Source: an uncultured Pontibacter sp.
GTDB taxonomy: Bacteria > Bacteroidota > Bacteroidia > Cytophagales > Hymenobacteraceae
NCBI RefSeq assembly: GCF_947492645.1
Contig: NZ_CANLMZ010000008.1
Location: forward strand, 124,001 to 188,000
DNA: 64,000 nt
Reading direction: 5' to 3'
The notes under the pieces are model-generated. The model saw only the letters and a program-made list of their open reading frames with translations, did not search any database and had not been told where the DNA came from. Both the position numbers and the translations under genes were made by a program. Below, piece after piece: positions 9,119-19,346 of this stretch (position 1 is the stretch's first letter; each line of letters starts with the position of its first letter).

Positions 9119-11335
9119 TCAGCCTGTCATCATCGCATCCGACGCTTGCTCCGAATTTGAAAGTCGCAGTAACTTAGACAACATCCAGCGTGCTTCCTGG
9201 CAGGTATCCAGGTGGTATTTTGCTATAGAGCTGCCGTTGCCTATTTTAACGGTATAGGCCTCCCGGGGCATGGCCTTGAAAATGTCTTCATCTCCCCAAT
9301 CATCGCCAATGGCCAGCACGAATTCATGCGGGTATTTTCCTAGCCAATAGCTGGCGGCTTTTCCTTTGTTTATTTCCTGGGCTTTTACTTCTACAGCCAT
9401 TTGCCCATCCAGCACCTGAAGGTTGCTGTTTGTTGCCAAAAAATTAAGATGGCTTACTAACTCACGGGCACGTAAATCGCCTAAACCAGTTTCTACTTTA
9501 CGGTAATGCCATACCAGCGAGTAATCCTTTTCTTCGATAAACGAGCCGGGAGTGCGGTCTACGTACAGCTCTAGTATAAGCCGGATATCACTTTTCCAGT
9601 CGTCCATTAAGCTGAGTACCGTTTGCCAGCCAGCGCTTTTCTGTTTTATCCAAACGCCGTGCTCCGCTATAATATCAATGTTCAGGTCGCCCAGCCAATC
9701 TTCCATGTTATCTTTATCACGGCTACTCACAACTACCACCTTGTTTTTAGGGTCGCTTCCTAATTTATGCAGCAATTCTATCAGTTCATCGGATGGGTTA
9801 GCCATTAACGGCCTGTTTTTGTAGTCTATCAGCGCGCCATCGTACTCCAGGAAGAATAAACGTGAGCTGGCAGCAGTATAAGAATAGGTAAGCTCCTGGA
9901 ACGTAGCAGTATCCAGGTAACTTGTAGCCATAGAAAGCTGCTTTATCTTCACATAAGACAACCTATCCATAAACATGGATACCCAATGGTGTATGTTGTA
10001 GCGTTTAATCGACTCCTGCATACTTGTCATATGCACCTTCTGCTCTTCCACGGGCATCGTTAAAGCCTGGTAAAGCGCCTCTACCATTTGGTTCGTATCG
10101 TTCGGGTTGATAAGTATGGCATCTGATAACTCTTTGGAGGCACCGGCCATCTCGCTAAGTATAAGTACGCCAGTCTGGTCGGGTTTGCTGGCCACATACT
10201 CTTTACAAACCAGGTTCATGCCGTCGCGCATTGGGGTTACCAGCGCCACATCAGCCATGCGGTAAAATGCAGAAAGTGTTTCTAAGGGGTAAGAGCGGTA
10301 AAAATACTGTATTGGGTTCCAGTCGATGTGGCTATACTTGCCGTTGATGCGGCCCACCATCTCGTCTACCTCTTCTTTCAGCTCTTTATACTTTTCTACC
10401 TCATCGCGGCTTGGCACCACCAGCATAACCAGCGTTACCCTGTCATGAAATTCTGGGTATTTCTCCAGAAACTTTTCAAAAGCTTCGAGCCGCTTGGGTA
10501 TACCTTTCGAGTAGTCCAGCCTATCAATAGAGATAATAAGTTTATCTGCTTTTAGATTGCTCCGGTAAATTGCCTCACGTTTGGCCACCTCTTCCGAAAC
10601 AGCAGTCTGGGAATATTTCTCATAATCTATTCCCATCGGGAAAGAGTCCACCAGCAAAGACCGGTTGCCTGTGTTTATCCAGCCGTGCATACTTCCGTAG
10701 CCCACCAATCGGTTTACAGAGCTAAGGAAGTGGCGCATATCGTCGTAAGTATGGAAGCCGACAAGGTCAGAGCCCAGCATGCCCTCCAGCAGCTTTTTAC
10801 GCCACGGCAGCAACCGGAAAACCTCATAACTCGGGAACGGTATATGCTGAAAGAAACCAATGGTACAATCGGGCAGCTTCTCGCGCAGCATTGATGGCAA
10901 CAGCAGCAGCTGGTAATCGTGTACCCAGATGGTATCATCAGGGTCGGCCTGCTTTACCACCTCATCGCAGAACTTTTGGTTTGCCTGCACATAGGTATCC
11001 CAGAATTGCTGGTCGTATACAGCGTACTGAGAAAAATAATGAAAGGTAGGCCACAGGGTTTCGTTACTGAAGCCCTCATAATACTCCTTAATTTCCGCTT
11101 CAGTTAAAAAAACAGGATACATGCTTTCCTTTTGCAATTCAGCGATTACCTGCTTTTGTTTTTCTGCATCCTCCACTACCTGGCCAGGCCAGCCTATCCA
11201 CAAATTGTCTCCCTCTTTGTAAATAGAACCTAAGCCAGTAGCCAGACCACCTTCGCTGGTTTTATATTGTAGTTCGCCTTCCGTTTCCTGGAGTTTAACA
11301 GGAAGTCTGTTTGATACGATGATCAGTTTTGCCAT
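9119..11335 (-). CDS. otsA-otsB: Trehalose-6-phosphate synthase / trehalose-phosphatase fusion (phosphatase nucleophile substituted)
   Basis: This 738-residue fusion has an N-terminal GT20 synthase (about 1-475) and a C-terminal HAD-type phosphatase (about 490-738). The synthase half is intact: SNRLPVKLQ at 8, the GGLATGL loop, HDYQLLLLP near 139, [19 protein letters not shown] near 272 and [15 protein letters not shown] near 371. It should make trehalose-6-phosphate from UDP-glucose and glucose-6-phosphate. The phosphatase half keeps the general-acid Asp499 and the C-terminal IGDDWGDED motif. However, motif I reads FFLEYDGAL, so Glu497 (codon GAG, 9847-9845) stands where HAD phosphatases carry the nucleophilic Asp. 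SGR is also changed to SSR. Phosphatase activity may be weak or lost. The gene borders the large trehalose/glucan cluster. Confidence 0.92.
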   Translation of the reverse strand: MAKLIIVSNRLPVKLQETEGELQYKTSEGGLATGLGSIYKEGDNLWIGWPGQVVEDAEKQKQVIAELQKESMYPVFLTEAEIKEYYEGFSNETLWPTFHYFSQYAVYDQQFWDTYVQANQKFCDEVVKQADPDDTIWVHDYQLLLLPSMLREKLPDCTIGFFQHIPFPSYEVFRLLPWRKKLLEGMLGSDLVGFHTYDDMRHFLSSVNRLVGYGSMHGWINTGNRSLLVDSFPMGIDYEKYSQTAVSEEVAKREAIYRSNLKADKLIISIDRLDYSKGIPKRLEAFEKFLEKYPEFHDRVTLVMLVVPSRDEVEKYKELKEEVDEMVGRINGKYSHIDWNPIQYFYRSYPLETLSAFYRMADVALVTPMRDGMNLVCKEYVASKPDQTGVLILSEMAGASKELSDAILINPNDTNQMVEALYQALTMPVEEQKVHMTSMQESIKRYNIHHWVSMFMDRLSYVKIKQLSMATSYLDTATFQELTYSYTAASSRLFFLEYDGALIDYKNRPLMANPSDELIELLHKLGSDPKNKVVVVSSRDKDNMEDWLGDLNIDIIAEHGVWIKQKSAGWQTVLSLMDDWKSDIRLILELYVDRTPGSFIEEKDYSLVWHYRKVETGLGDLRARELVSHLNFLATNSNLQVLDGQMAVEVKAQEINKGKAASYWLGKYPHEFVLAIGDDWGDEDIFKAMPREAYTVKIGNGSSIAKYHLDTCQEARWMLSKLLRLSNSEQASDAMMTG

Positions 11336-11637
11336 GTAAGCTAATTAATTGAAACAGGCAGCTTAAACAGTTAGAGTGTGGCAAACTGTTAAACAATGCT
11401 GTAAAATTATCTTTCGTTTTAGTTGATAACTTACATTGTGTACGCAAAGGACTATGCAAGCGTTTTCTATATATAGATGTTTTACTATAAATATAACCTA
11501 CCCAACATTCATAACATAAGGTTTTACCAGAAACACAACTCCAAAGCCCTTACAGGAGTACGAATACGCTGATTTATAGCTTCCGGATAGCCTCTGACCA
11601 GGAAATTGAAGTATAACCTATTTAACCAGGTTAATGC
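11336..11637. other. Divergent intergenic region otsAB / mscS
   Basis: This 302-base A/T-rich gap must hold the promoters of two divergent genes. No TAnnTTTG box with a good partner was found on either strand. I see no RNA gene or hairpin in it. One AAGTATA copy lies near its right end (11610-11616). Confidence 0.5.
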
Positions 11638-12726
11638 ATGCATAGAATTAAAGATTATTTTTATCACCTTGATGATTTTGCTCTTGGCCTTGTGATTTTA
11701 TTTGCAGCTGTTATCACAGGCACACTTCTCAAGTTCATACTTTTTAAACTGTTAAGTATCTATAACCGAAGCGATAACCCGCTGCTGGTGCGTTCGCTTT
11801 CAGAGCATTTAAACCGGCCTCTCTCCTTCCTGATCCCGCTGCTCTTCGTATCGATTGCCATTCCTTTTCTGCCTTATTCGGCTAAAACAATTTATGCCTT
11901 AAAGCGTGTGGTGGAGGTGCTGGATATTTTAGTTTTTGCCTGGGCTCTGATTAAGCTTACAAACGTAGCACGGGACATGGTTCGCAAAAAGCATCAGCTG
12001 GATAAATCTGATAACTTCAGGGAGCGAAAACTCTTTACACAGCTGCAGTTTATTCGCAAGCTCACGATCATGATGATTTCATTTATCGCAATTTCTATGA
12101 TTCTGCTAAGCTTTGATGCGGTCCGAAAACTAGGCACAGGTTTGCTAACCTCGGCTGGTGTGTTGGGCATTGTGTTGGGTGTTGCCGCCCAGAAGTCTAT
12201 TGCTAATCTGCTCGCGGGCCTGCAAATAGCGTTTACGCAACCTATCAGGTTAGATGATGTGCTGGTGCTGGAAAACGAGTTTGGGCGCGTTGAAGAAATT
12301 ACCCTGACTTATGTTGTACTTAAACTCTGGGATAACCGCCGGCTGATACTACCCCTGAACTACTTTATAGACAAACCCTTCCAGAACTGGACTCGTACTG
12401 GCTCCGATATACTGGCTACTGTTTACTTGTATACTGACTACACAATTCCGGTAGAAGCCGTCCGGAAAGAGTTTGAAAACATACTTGCCCATACCGACCT
12501 CTGGAATAAGCAGGTTTCTGTGCTGCAGGTAACCGACTCAAAAGAGCATACGTTAGAGTTACGGGCTTTAATGAGTGCCAGCGGCTCTGGTATTGCCTGG
12601 GACCTGCGTTGCCATGTGCGCGAAAAGCTGGTGCAGTTTATACAGCAGAATTACCCAGAGGCCTTGCCAAAGCTCCGAACAGAATTAACAGGCGCAGGTT
12701 TGCCATCTTTACCGAAACATCCTTAA
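11638..12726 (+). CDS. MscS-family mechanosensitive channel
   Basis: This 362-residue membrane protein has hydrophobic spans at about 15-38, 60-80, 88-108, 138-160 and 170-200. The pore helix is LGIVLGVAAQKSIANLLAGL followed by the QIAFTQPIRLDDVL cytoplasmic beta domain, the hallmark of the MscS family, which releases solutes on hypo-osmotic shock. The C-terminal part (NRRLILPLNYFIDKPFQNWT onward) forms the cage. Its place beside trehalose synthesis genes is functionally suggestive, since trehalose is a compatible solute and the channel could vent it; that link is inference. A DUF2179 membrane protein follows 39 bases downstream. Confidence 0.9.
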   Translation: MHRIKDYFYHLDDFALGLVILFAAVITGTLLKFILFKLLSIYNRSDNPLLVRSLSEHLNRPLSFLIPLLFVSIAIPFLPYSAKTIYALKRVVEVLDILVFAWALIKLTNVARDMVRKKHQLDKSDNFRERKLFTQLQFIRKLTIMMISFIAISMILLSFDAVRKLGTGLLTSAGVLGIVLGVAAQKSIANLLAGLQIAFTQPIRLDDVLVLENEFGRVEEITLTYVVLKLWDNRRLILPLNYFIDKPFQNWTRTGSDILATVYLYTDYTIPVEAVRKEFENILAHTDLWNKQVSVLQVTDSKEHTLELRALMSASGSGIAWDLRCHVREKLVQFIQQNYPEALPKLRTELTGAGLPSLPKHP

Positions 12727-12765
12727 CTTGAAGTATAATCACCCTTATACCGCTAACCTGAATAC

Positions 12766-13365
12766 ATGAATCTTTTTGAAGGCATAGACCCCACCCTTGT
12801 TGACTGGGTTTTTATTCCGCTCCTTATCTTCCTGGCCCGTATCTGCGATGTAACCTTGGGCACATTACGCATAGTTTTCATATCCAAAGGCGACAAGATT
12901 ATTGCGCCGCTGCTTGGTTTCTTAGAGGTACTTATCTGGCTCGTGGCCATTACTCAGGTAATGGAAAACCTGAATAATGTGGCTTCTTACCTGGCTTGGG
13001 CAGGTGGTTTTGCAACAGGTAACTTTCTGGGCTTGCGCGTAGAGCAAAAACTGGCATTAGGGCAAATGGTGGTGCGTGTTATTACCGTAGAGCCAGCCGA
13101 TAAACTGATAGACCGCCTGAAAGGGCGAGGGTATCGTTTAACCTGCATTGATGCACGTGGCACCCGTGGCAAAGTAAACCTGCTCTTCCTGATCGTAAAG
13201 CGAAAGAAGCTCGATGAGGTGATCGGCATTATACGGGATTACAACCCACAGGCGTTTTACTCTATCGAAGATGTCCGCTCAGTTTCAGAACTTGATTTAC
13301 CGCAGGAAGAGGCGCGCCGCCTGCTGGACTTCCGCAGGTTGTTTCCGTTGCGCAAAGGCAAATAA
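12766..13365 (+). CDS. DUF2179/UPF0316 membrane protein
   Basis: This 199-residue protein has three hydrophobic segments in the first 90 residues, including WVFIPLLIFLARICDVTLGT and LLGFLEVLIWLVAITQVMEN. A soluble C-terminal DUF2179 domain follows (about 105-175), with TVEPADKLIDRLKGRGYRLT and the GKVNLLFLIVKRKKLDE strand. That pattern defines the UPF0316 family. The function of these proteins is unknown; the DUF2179 fold resembles small ligand-binding domains. The gene is in line with the MscS gene and probably cotranscribed with it. Confidence 0.87.
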   Translation: MNLFEGIDPTLVDWVFIPLLIFLARICDVTLGTLRIVFISKGDKIIAPLLGFLEVLIWLVAITQVMENLNNVASYLAWAGGFATGNFLGLRVEQKLALGQMVVRVITVEPADKLIDRLKGRGYRLTCIDARGTRGKVNLLFLIVKRKKLDEVIGIIRDYNPQAFYSIEDVRSVSELDLPQEEARRLLDFRRLFPLRKGK

Positions 13366-13560
13366 GCTGCTTTAAAAATCTGGGAGCTTTGTTTACAGCC
13401 ACAAGTTCAGCAGTAACGCATTTGTGGCTTTATGTGAGAAAGGCTATCAACTTTCTTCCTGCGCTAGCAGATACATATTACAGGAAATTATACTTTACGC
13501 AAGTTCAGCCAAAGTATAACGTATAGCTAAACCTTTGGCAGGGTTAAGATAAAATAATTA

Positions 13561-13610
13561 AAAAGCAGCGAGGGAAAGTATAAACTGCTATACTTTCCCT
13601 CGCTGCTTTT
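13561..13610. terminator. Bidirectional terminator, 22-bp perfect arms with AAAGTATA
   Basis: Positions 13561-13582 and 13589-13610 are perfect inverted repeats with a 6-base loop. The stem contains GCAGCGAGGG followed by AAAGTATA, with flanking A and T runs suitable for termination in both directions. It separates the convergent DUF2179 gene and glgB. A second pair of inverted motif copies (TTATACTTT at about 13489 and AAAGTATAA at about 13512) lies just before it. Confidence 0.8.
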
Positions 13611-13625
13611 TTAGATCTAACTATG

Positions 13626-15995
13626 TTACCCTCTAAACCTGAAATATACTACTGCCAGCGGAGGCAGCTTTAACGTAACAGAACTTTGGCGGCCATGGAA
13701 CGGCTCTGGCACGGCTTGTATCGGCGCTGTATTTTGCACGTTGCTTCCGCCGTACCGGCCATCGTCGCTGTTAAATATCTGTACCCATTCGCCCAAGTGC
13801 GGCACCCCAATTTTATAATGCTCATGCACTACAGGCGTCAGGTTGCAAACTACCAGTATCTCTTCCATCGGTGAGTTTCCCTTCCTTATAAAGCTTAGGA
13901 CTGAGTTATGGGCATCGTTAAAATCAACCCATTCAAAGCCTTCTGGCTCAAAGGCACGGGCATATAGGGCGGGTTCGGACTTGTAAATATTATTCAGATC
14001 ACGAAGTGAGTTTTGTATGCCCTGGTGGAAGCCATAATCCAGTAAATGCCAGTCAAGGCTGCTGTCGTGGTTCCACTCTCGGGTTTGCCCCAGTTCGCCA
14101 CCCATAAAAAGTAACTTAGCACCCGGGTGTGCATACATGTAAGCGTATAGTGCACGCAGGTTAGCAAACTGCTGCCACTCATCTCCAGGCATCTTTCGCA
14201 GCAAGGCTCCTTTTCCGTGCACCACCTCGTCATGCGACAGCGGCAACATAAACCTCTCAGAAAAGGCATACACCAGACTGAAAGTAATTTCGCCCTGGTG
14301 GTGGCGACGGTATACGGGGTCTTTAGAAAAATAATCGAGGGTATCATGCATCCACCCCATCATCCACTTCATGTTAAAGCCCAAGCCTCCGTTGCTTACA
14401 GCACCAGTTACGGCTGGCCATGCAGTAGATTCCTCTGCCACCGTTATCACATCCGGGAAGTTGGTGTGAACGGCCTCGTTAAAGTCTTTCAGCAAAGAGA
14501 TAGCCTCAAGGTTCTCGCGTCCGCCATGTTCGTTTGGTATCCACTCCCCTTCTTTTCGGCTATAGTCCAGATATAACATAGACGCCACCGCATCAACCCG
14601 CAGTCCATCAATATGATATTTCTCTAACCAGAATAGCGCATTACTAATCAGGAAAGAGCGTACCTCGTTGCGGCCATAATTAAATATGTAGCTGTTCCAG
14701 TCCGGGTGGTAGCCTTTGCGCGGATCAGCATGCTCGTACAGGTGTGTACCGTCGAAATATGCCAGGCCGTGTTCGTCTGATGGAAAATGCGAAGGCACCC
14801 AGTCTAGTATAACGCCAATGCCATGCTGGTGCAATTTGTCTATCAGGTGCATCAGGTCGTGCGGAGAGCCATAGGTACTGGCAGCAGCAAAGTAACCTGT
14901 AATCTGGTAACCCCACGACCCCTGGAACGGGTGAAACATAACCGGCATCAGCTCTACGTGCGTAAAGCCCATACTTTGCACATAAGCTGGCAATTCTTCT
15001 GCTAACTCACGGTAGGTTAAGGGGCGGTTGTTATCCTCTGCTTTACGACGCCAGGAGCCAATGTGCAATTCGTAAACGCTGTAAGGCTGTGGCTGTCCTG
15101 CCATACTTTTGCGTTTTTCCATCCAGTCCTGGTCTTGCCACTCGTACTGCAGGTTACAAACAACCGAGGCTGTTTGTGGCGGCACTTCGCGTGCAAAAGC
15201 AAACGGGTCGCTTTTCTCTACATGGTATAAATGGTAATTTGATTTTATGTGGTACTTGTAGAGCATGCCCTTTTCCACCTCAGGTATAAAACCCTCCCAA
15301 ATACCAGAACCATCATGGCGCACATACAACTGATGGCTGTCTCTGCTCCAATGGTTAAAGTCTCCCATTACTGATACCTGTGCTGCATTTGGCGCCCAAA
15401 CGGCGAAGTAGGTGCCTTTTCGGCCTGCATGCTCCATCGGGTGCGAGCCCAGTTTATCATAAAGCAAAAAATGCTTTCCTTCTTTAAAAAGGTAAACATC
15501 AAAGTCTGATAGCCTGCTTACCGGGTATACTGCGCGTTGCTCCTGCAACTCCTCCTGTGCCTGCGGCTGAGCCGGTACTACCTCCTCTGGCAAGGCTGTA
15601 GCTGGCACCGATTCTTTTTTTCGGGTTGCCTTACTTGTACCGGTGGCACCTGTACTTTTCTTGGCTCTACTGGTTTTAGTTGTAGAGGCACCAGCTGGTA
15701 CCATCTTCACAAGCTCCTGCACACCACCTGCTTCAGCAACAGGCACAATCACTTCTTTTTCGGTAGTAGTCTTTTTACTGCTTTTTGCAGATGCAGCTTT
15801 CGACTTTGAGGCAGTTTTCCCCTTAGCTGCTGTTGTTACTGCATCTGTACCAGGGGCTCCCATCTCAGCAGACGGTACATCCGTTTTCTTTCCTGTGCTT
15901 TTGGGTGCCGCTTTAGGCTTAGCTCTTGAACCTGCCCCCGCAGCTGCATCTATACTTCCTGTTTCGGTTGTGGTGTCTATCTTTTTCTTAGCCAT
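13626..15995 (-). CDS. glgB: 1,4-alpha-glucan branching enzyme with long basic low-complexity N-terminal tail
   Basis: This 789-residue enzyme makes the alpha-1,6 branches of glycogen-like glucan. Residues about 1-155 are an unusual tail rich in Lys, Ala, Ser, Thr and Pro with AKPKAAPK, SKSKAASAKSSKK and ATRKKE stretches, resembling the tails of histone H1-like proteins. A single CBM48 domain follows (about 185-290, YFAVWAPNAAQVSVMGDFN), then the GH13 barrel. Catalytic residues are visible: Asp468 in HIDGLRVDAVASMLYLD, Glu521 in ITVAEEST and the Asp of LPLSHDEVVHGKGALL. The gene overlaps treS-pep2 by 8 bases and is last in the glgE operon. The tail is outside any catalytic domain and its role is unknown. 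Confidence 0.95.
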   Translation of the reverse strand: MAKKKIDTTTETGSIDAAAGAGSRAKPKAAPKSTGKKTDVPSAEMGAPGTDAVTTAAKGKTASKSKAASAKSSKKTTTEKEVIVPVAEAGGVQELVKMVPAGASTTKTSRAKKSTGATGTSKATRKKESVPATALPEEVVPAQPQAQEELQEQRAVYPVSRLSDFDVYLFKEGKHFLLYDKLGSHPMEHAGRKGTYFAVWAPNAAQVSVMGDFNHWSRDSHQLYVRHDGSGIWEGFIPEVEKGMLYKYHIKSNYHLYHVEKSDPFAFAREVPPQTASVVCNLQYEWQDQDWMEKRKSMAGQPQPYSVYELHIGSWRRKAEDNNRPLTYRELAEELPAYVQSMGFTHVELMPVMFHPFQGSWGYQITGYFAAASTYGSPHDLMHLIDKLHQHGIGVILDWVPSHFPSDEHGLAYFDGTHLYEHADPRKGYHPDWNSYIFNYGRNEVRSFLISNALFWLEKYHIDGLRVDAVASMLYLDYSRKEGEWIPNEHGGRENLEAISLLKDFNEAVHTNFPDVITVAEESTAWPAVTGAVSNGGLGFNMKWMMGWMHDTLDYFSKDPVYRRHHQGEITFSLVYAFSERFMLPLSHDEVVHGKGALLRKMPGDEWQQFANLRALYAYMYAHPGAKLLFMGGELGQTREWNHDSSLDWHLLDYGFHQGIQNSLRDLNNIYKSEPALYARAFEPEGFEWVDFNDAHNSVLSFIRKGNSPMEEILVVCNLTPVVHEHYKIGVPHLGEWVQIFNSDDGRYGGSNVQNTAPIQAVPEPFHGRQSSVTLKLPPLAVVYFRFRG

Positions 15996-18900
15996 TCCTA
16001 TACTTCCTCATGTTGTATTTAATGCCTCTGATCGGGATGAGCACCCAATCCGGACGGTTATTTAATTCATACCCCAACTCATAGATTGCCTTCTCCAGCA
16101 AAAATGTCTGGATGAGCACCTCAAAGTCTTCTTCGTTAGGAGGCACTACGCCTGTACCCATGGTTTTGCCCAGGTAGTTGTACATAAAGAAATTGCTGGC
16201 GTAGTCGTACCATTGCTCTGCCCATGCCTCCAGGTACTCAGACTCCTCTTTACGAAGCCCCTCCTGCTGAAAATATGCGCTATAAGCTGCGTAATGGAAA
16301 GAGCGGATCATACCTGCCACATCGCGCAGCGCAGAGCGTTTTAACCTGCGCTCACTAAACGACCGCGCCGGCTCACCTTCAAAATCTATAATGTAGAAAT
16401 CCTTACCTGTAAATAACACCTGCCCCAGGTGGTAGTCGCCATGTGTTCTGATCTTGAGCGTGTCGATTTTGCGGGAGAAGATGAGCTTCAGTCTATCCAG
16501 TATTTCGCCACGCATCTGCAGTACCTCTTCTGCCTCCGGGCGTATGTGCTCTGGCAGGTTAGGCAGGTGCTTGGATAAATTGTCAAAATTTACCCGCACC
16601 AGCGATATAAGCGAGGAATAGAGCGAACGTTGATAGTGCAACGAGAAATTCTCAGGTGCAAAATCCTTGTTATCATGTATGTTACTGAGAGCAAGGTGCA
16701 TTTCGGCGGTGCGCTGGCCCAAAAGCTCTACCCTTTCCACATAGGCCCCTCCAATCTGCATCTGTATATCTTCAGGAATATCAGAAAACGCCAACGGCCG
16801 CGAAAGCGAAGCTAAGGATGGTTTAACCTTTACACGCTCTGTTTGGGTGCGGATTCGCTCGAACATACGCTTCAGAGAATCTCCTACATAACTCCAAGCA
16901 TCTCCCTGATTTGGCACCAGTTCCTGCAACATCATCAGCACCATGGGTGCCTGGCCCGGCTCGTGCTCCTCTACGGCTCCTAAAAAGCGCGGTACATACT
17001 CAAACCCAACTGTATCGCTTAGCATTTGCACCACCTCTACATCCGGGTTGATAATGCGGTCCAGTTTTCGGTAAATCTTCAGAAAGAACGTGTTGTCGTA
17101 TACAATCGAGGTGTTGCTTTGCTCTGCAGACAATATTTTGGATGAAAGGTTGCCTCCAGCCTCGCTTATCATCGATCCCACAGCACGATGGCTCTGACCT
17201 ATTAGTTCTGCCTCATCTATTTTAATGCGTTTGCGCTTTGAGATAAGCTGCAGCAGCATCTGCCTGAACTCTTCGTTGAAAAGGGCATCGTACAGCACCC
17301 CTTCTTTTCCATCCTGGGTTACACGCCCGATTATACTTGTTGGGCTCTCCGTACTTAGCTCATCAGCCTGCTCGCCGGTAGCAAAGGCAACTGGCAGCTG
17401 GTAAAGCTCTGGCAACCCTTCGTTATAGCTAACCTCTATCAGCAGCAGCGAAGCAGCCTGTCGCCCGAAAGGCATTGGTATGTTTCTGACAACCTGCATG
17501 CGCTGCACCGTACGGGCTTTGCCGCCAAACCAACGGCGCTGCAAAATGTAGGGTGGTAGCAGGCGGCTTTCTAACTGTTTTACAGCCTGGTTACCCAGCG
17601 GTTGCTTTAATGAACTTAGCTGTATAGCTGGTCTGCGTTGTTGTTCTGTAGTTTCCTGCGGTGCCTCCTGTGGCTTTAGCTCCATCCAGTAGTAGCCGTG
17701 GCCACCCACCGTGAACAGGTAGGCATTGTCTTTGATGGCCGGGAATTTGTTTTTGCTGAACACCTCCACCGGCACATGCCCTTTGTACTCGTTCAGGTCC
17801 AGTTCTACAGCCTCCGGAAAACGCGACAGGTTGGCGATTACAAGTATGGTCTCATCTTCATACTCTCGTATAAAGGCCAGTACTTTAGAGTTGCTTGGAG
17901 ACAGAAACTTTATACTTCCGCGGCCAAAGGCTTTGTATCGCTTCCGCATGTTGATGGTGCGGCGCATCCACCAAAGCAGCGAGTTGGCATTGTGGTTTTG
18001 CGTATCCACGTTAACCGATTCATACTTGTACTCTGGGTCGATGATCACAGGCAAGTATAGCTTCTGCGGGTTTGCTTCTGAGAAACCTGCATTACGGTTG
18101 TCATTCCATTGCATAGGCGTGCGTACCCCGTCTCTGTCGCCAAGGTAGTAGTTATCGCCCATGCCAATTTCATCGCCATAGTATACCACCGGTGTTCCGC
18201 GCATCGAGAACAGCAGGATGTTCATCAGTTCTATTTTAGCCCTGTCGTTGCCCAACAGCGGGGCAAGGCGGTGGCGTATACCCAGGTTAATGCGGGCCTG
18301 CGGGTCTTTTGTGTATACTTTATACATGTAGTCACGCTCCTCGTCGGTTACCATTTCAAGGGTAAGCTCGTCGTGGTTGCGCAGGAACATCGCCCATTGG
18401 CAGCTTTCGGGTATGGCAGGCGTCTGGTTAAAGATGTCAATTATAGGATAGCGGTCCTCCATCTTTAACGACATGAACAGGCGCGGCATTATCGGGAAGT
18501 GATAGTTCATGTGGCACTCATCGCCATTTCCGAAGTATGCAGCTGAATCCTCAGGCCACATGTTTGCCTCTGCCAGCAACAGCTTGCCTGTGTATTTCTG
18601 GTCTACGTGCGCGCGCAGCTTTTTCAGGAAATCATGCGTTTCAGGCAGGTTTTCTCCGTTAGTGCCTTCGCGCTCAAACAAGTATGGCACAGCATCCAAA
18701 CGGAAACCATCCACCCCCAGGTCAAACCAATAGTCCAATACCTTAAACACCTCCTTCTGCACAGCCGGGTTATCATAGTTCAGGTCAGGCTGGTGAGAGA
18801 AAAAGCGGTGCCAGTAATATTGCTCCGCCACAGGGTCCCAACTCCAGTTGCTTTGCTCGGTATCCGTAAAAATAATGCGCACATCTTTATACTTGGTAGG

Positions 18901-19323
18901 GTCATCTGACCATACATACCAATCCCTGTACTTAGAGCCTTTTTTGGCACGGCGGGCACGCTGGAACCACGGGTGCTGATCGGAAGTATGGTTAATAACC
19001 AACTCTGTGATTACCTTCAAACCTCGCTTATGTGCTTCACGCACAAAGGCTTTAAAGTCCTGCATGTTGCCGTAGTTCGGGTTAATGCTCAGGTAATCGG
19101 CAATGTCATAACCATCGTCGCGGAGTGGCGATGGGTAAAAAGGTAAAAGCCAGATGGCGGTAACACCCAGGTCCTCCAGGTAGTCCAGTTTTTGCATCAG
19201 GCCTTTAAAATCGCCGATGCCGTCTCCGCTGCCATCTTTGAAAGCTTTGATGTGCAACTCGTAAATAATGGCGTCTTTATACCAATGGATGTTGTCGTCT
19301 AGTTCGAATTTTTCGTCTGCCAT
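15988..19323 (-). CDS. treS: Trehalose synthase / maltokinase fusion (TreS-Pep2)
   Basis: This 1111-residue protein fuses two GlgE-pathway enzymes. Residues about 1-545 are the GH13 trehalose synthase, which interconverts trehalose and maltose, with nucleophile Asp210 (VDGFRLDAVPYLFE), acid/base Glu252 (LLLAEANMWPED) and Asp318 (FLRNHDELTLEM). Residues about 575-1111 are the maltokinase (Pep2/Mak), which phosphorylates maltose to maltose-1-phosphate with ATP. Its catalytic loop HGDYHLGQ is at 961-968 and the metal-binding IIDFEGEP follows at about 978. Fusion channels trehalose-derived maltose straight to maltose-1-phosphate, the substrate of GlgE, whose gene lies 23 bases upstream. The start ATG is supported by the conserved WYKDAIIYELHIKAF segment soon after it. 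Confidence 0.96.
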   Translation of the reverse strand: MADEKFELDDNIHWYKDAIIYELHIKAFKDGSGDGIGDFKGLMQKLDYLEDLGVTAIWLLPFYPSPLRDDGYDIADYLSINPNYGNMQDFKAFVREAHKRGLKVITELVINHTSDQHPWFQRARRAKKGSKYRDWYVWSDDPTKYKDVRIIFTDTEQSNWSWDPVAEQYYWHRFFSHQPDLNYDNPAVQKEVFKVLDYWFDLGVDGFRLDAVPYLFEREGTNGENLPETHDFLKKLRAHVDQKYTGKLLLAEANMWPEDSAAYFGNGDECHMNYHFPIMPRLFMSLKMEDRYPIIDIFNQTPAIPESCQWAMFLRNHDELTLEMVTDEERDYMYKVYTKDPQARINLGIRHRLAPLLGNDRAKIELMNILLFSMRGTPVVYYGDEIGMGDNYYLGDRDGVRTPMQWNDNRNAGFSEANPQKLYLPVIIDPEYKYESVNVDTQNHNANSLLWWMRRTINMRKRYKAFGRGSIKFLSPSNSKVLAFIREYEDETILVIANLSRFPEAVELDLNEYKGHVPVEVFSKNKFPAIKDNAYLFTVGGHGYYWMELKPQEAPQETTEQQRRPAIQLSSLKQPLGNQAVKQLESRLLPPYILQRRWFGGKARTVQRMQVVRNIPMPFGRQAASLLLIEVSYNEGLPELYQLPVAFATGEQADELSTESPTSIIGRVTQDGKEGVLYDALFNEEFRQMLLQLISKRKRIKIDEAELIGQSHRAVGSMISEAGGNLSSKILSAEQSNTSIVYDNTFFLKIYRKLDRIINPDVEVVQMLSDTVGFEYVPRFLGAVEEHEPGQAPMVLMMLQELVPNQGDAWSYVGDSLKRMFERIRTQTERVKVKPSLASLSRPLAFSDIPEDIQMQIGGAYVERVELLGQRTAEMHLALSNIHDNKDFAPENFSLHYQRSLYSSLISLVRVNFDNLSKHLPNLPEHIRPEAEEVLQMRGEILDRLKLIFSRKIDTLKIRTHGDYHLGQVLFTGKDFYIIDFEGEPARSFSERRLKRSALRDVAGMIRSFHYAAYSAYFQQEGLRKEESEYLEAWAEQWYDYASNFFMYNYLGKTMGTGVVPPNEEDFEVLIQTFLLEKAIYELGYELNNRPDWVLIPIRGIKYNMRKYRNG

Positions 19324-19346
19324 AATATAGGTACAGGGTGGTTTGT

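Noticed and set aside
15643..16065. 140-codon open frame on the plus strand
   Set aside because: It is antisense to the low-complexity tail of glgB, where Ala/Lys/Thr-rich codons leave complementary frames open.
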